From positions 62,001 through 126,000 of the forward strand of contig NZ_FNRQ01000009.1 in the NCBI RefSeq assembly GCF_900107685.1: 64,000 bases of DNA, given 5' to 3'. Made by a program: the position numbers and the translations under genes. A model generated the notes under the pieces. The model was not told the DNA's origin, did no database searches, and saw nothing but the letters and a program-made list of their open reading frames with translations. Shown one piece after another: positions 63,332-64,000 of the stretch; the stretch's first letter is position 1; each line of letters begins with the position of its first letter. This DNA comes from Paraburkholderia sartisoli (GTDB taxonomy: Bacteria > Pseudomonadota > Gammaproteobacteria > Burkholderiales > Burkholderiaceae).

Positions 63332-64000
63332 TCACGCCGAATAAGGCCCCTCCGGCCCATTTCGCAGCGTGCGCGCGAGCAACTCCAGCGCCTCGCGCAA
63401 CGCCTCGTGACTGCGCGCGCCACCCAGACTCAGACGCACCGCATGTGGCGCGGAGCCGCGCCCGATCACGAAACTGTCCGCCGTTTTCAGCAGCACGCCC
63501 GCCTGCCGCAGCGCCGCGGCGAACTCCGCGGCGCGCCACGGCTCCGCGAGCGGCAGCCACAGATGCGGGCTCGCGGGATCCGTGCGATACGTCCAGCCCG
63601 CCAGCACCTCGGCGGCAATCGCGTGACGCACGTCCACCTGCGCGCGCTGCTGCGCGACCAGCCGGTCGATATCGCCGTTCACGATCCAGCGCGCCGCAAT
63701 CTCCGCACAGAGTGGCGAGGTCATCCAGCAGTCGTTGCGAATCACCGCGAGGATCTTGCCGACCCAGTCCTGCGGCGCCTGCACGTAGCCAATGCGCAAC
63801 CCGGGCGCGACCGCCTTCGAAAGACTGCTGATGGCAATGCCGTGCTCGGGCAGCCGCGCAGCCAGCGGCGTGGGTGGCGCATCGAGCAGCGCCGCAGGTA
63901 CGAGGTCTTCAATCACGACGAGGTGATGACGCACCGCAATCGCGGCAATCTCCGCGCGCCGCGCGTCGGACAAGGTCGCCGTGGTCGGATTGTGCAGCGT
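63332..64000 (-). CDS. MocR-type PLP-dependent regulator, C-terminal part
   Basis: The last 222 residues of a GntR/MocR-type regulator or class I aminotransferase; the start lies beyond the right edge. LHNPTTATLSDARRAEIAAIAVRHHLVVIED is the substrate/PLP region, and the Schiff-base lysine is in AISSLSKAVAPGLRIGYVQAP. WIVNGDIDRLVAQQRAQ resembles the MocR C-terminal domain. The DNA-binding part is not visible, so regulator status is inferred from this similarity. It converges with the second ehu unit and is distinct from EnuR. Confidence 0.8.
   Translation of the reverse strand, partial: TLHNPTTATLSDARRAEIAAIAVRHHLVVIEDLVPAALLDAPPTPLAARLPEHGIAISSLSKAVAPGLRIGYVQAPQDWVGKILAVIRNDCWMTSPLCAEIAARWIVNGDIDRLVAQQRAQVDVRHAIAAEVLAGWTYRTDPASPHLWLPLAEPWRAAEFAAALRQAGVLLKTADSFVIGRGSAPHAVRLSLGGARSHEALREALELLARTLRNGPEGPYSA

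Overview
The window is GC-rich, densely coded DNA, with several genes starting at GTG. Gene content and order (a Burkholderia-type Tad pilus locus, a cobNWHIJKLMG-type vitamin B12 region, an EnuR-controlled ectoine catabolic cluster) point to a beta-proteobacterium of the Burkholderiaceae, most likely Paraburkholderia or a close relative. This assignment is inferred from gene content only. No rRNA, tRNA, insertion sequence or CRISPR array was seen.

Region 1 (1-9.3 kb, minus strand) is a Tad/Flp type IVc pilus operon, read from right to left: flp prepilin, CpaA prepilin peptidase, an AAA+ ATPase, CpaB, the CpaC secretin, a small lipoprotein, TadG, two TadE-like pseudopilins, CpaE and the first 46 codons of the CpaF/TadA motor. 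About 2 kb without a convincing gene follows (9.3-11.35 kb). It carries a perfect 22-bp palindrome and several inverted repeats. Beyond it lies a sigma-54 enhancer-binding regulator that may control the pilus.

Region 2 (12.8-17.5 kb) holds housekeeping and transport genes: a prolyl aminopeptidase, a LysE-type exporter, a MarC-family protein, and a DUF3311 plus sodium:solute symporter pair resembling monocarboxylate permease MctP.

Region 3 (17.5-37.8 kb) is a large cobalamin region in four transcription units. They are cobL-cbiD-cobK-cobM (minus), riboswitch-cobG-cobH-cobI-cbiG/cobJ (plus), riboswitch-cobW-cobN-chlI/chlD (minus), and riboswitch-cobE-cobO-cobB-bluB (plus). Together they cover precorrin-2 to adenosylated cobyrinic acid diamide, plus lower-ligand synthesis. 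The ring route mixes oxygen-dependent enzymes (CobG, CobN, CobK) with CbiD and a CbiG-like domain usually linked to the anaerobic route. The chelatase helper genes overlap at an A7 slippery heptamer followed by a perfect 9-bp hairpin, as expected for a programmed -1 frameshift that makes ChlI and ChlD from one gene. A PilZ-domain gene sits between two of the B12 units.

Region 4 (37.8-44.2 kb) has a DeoR-type regulator divergent from a dimethylglycine/sarcosine dehydrogenase-like flavoprotein, an AraC-type regulator divergent from an NmrA-like oxidoreductase, and a ParDE toxin-antitoxin pair.

Region 5 (44.2-62.9 kb) is a complete ectoine/5-hydroxyectoine uptake and degradation cluster. It has two Ehu ABC transporters, DoeA/EutD, DoeB/EutE, DoeC, DoeD, EutA, EutB, EutC, the Lrp-type DoeX and the MocR-type EnuR. 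Ectoine is imported, hydrolysed to N-acetyl-diaminobutyrate, deacetylated, transaminated and oxidised to aspartate. A 16-bp CTAG-centred palindrome recurs in the three main control regions and is a strong candidate EnuR operator. The window ends inside a second MocR-like regulator.
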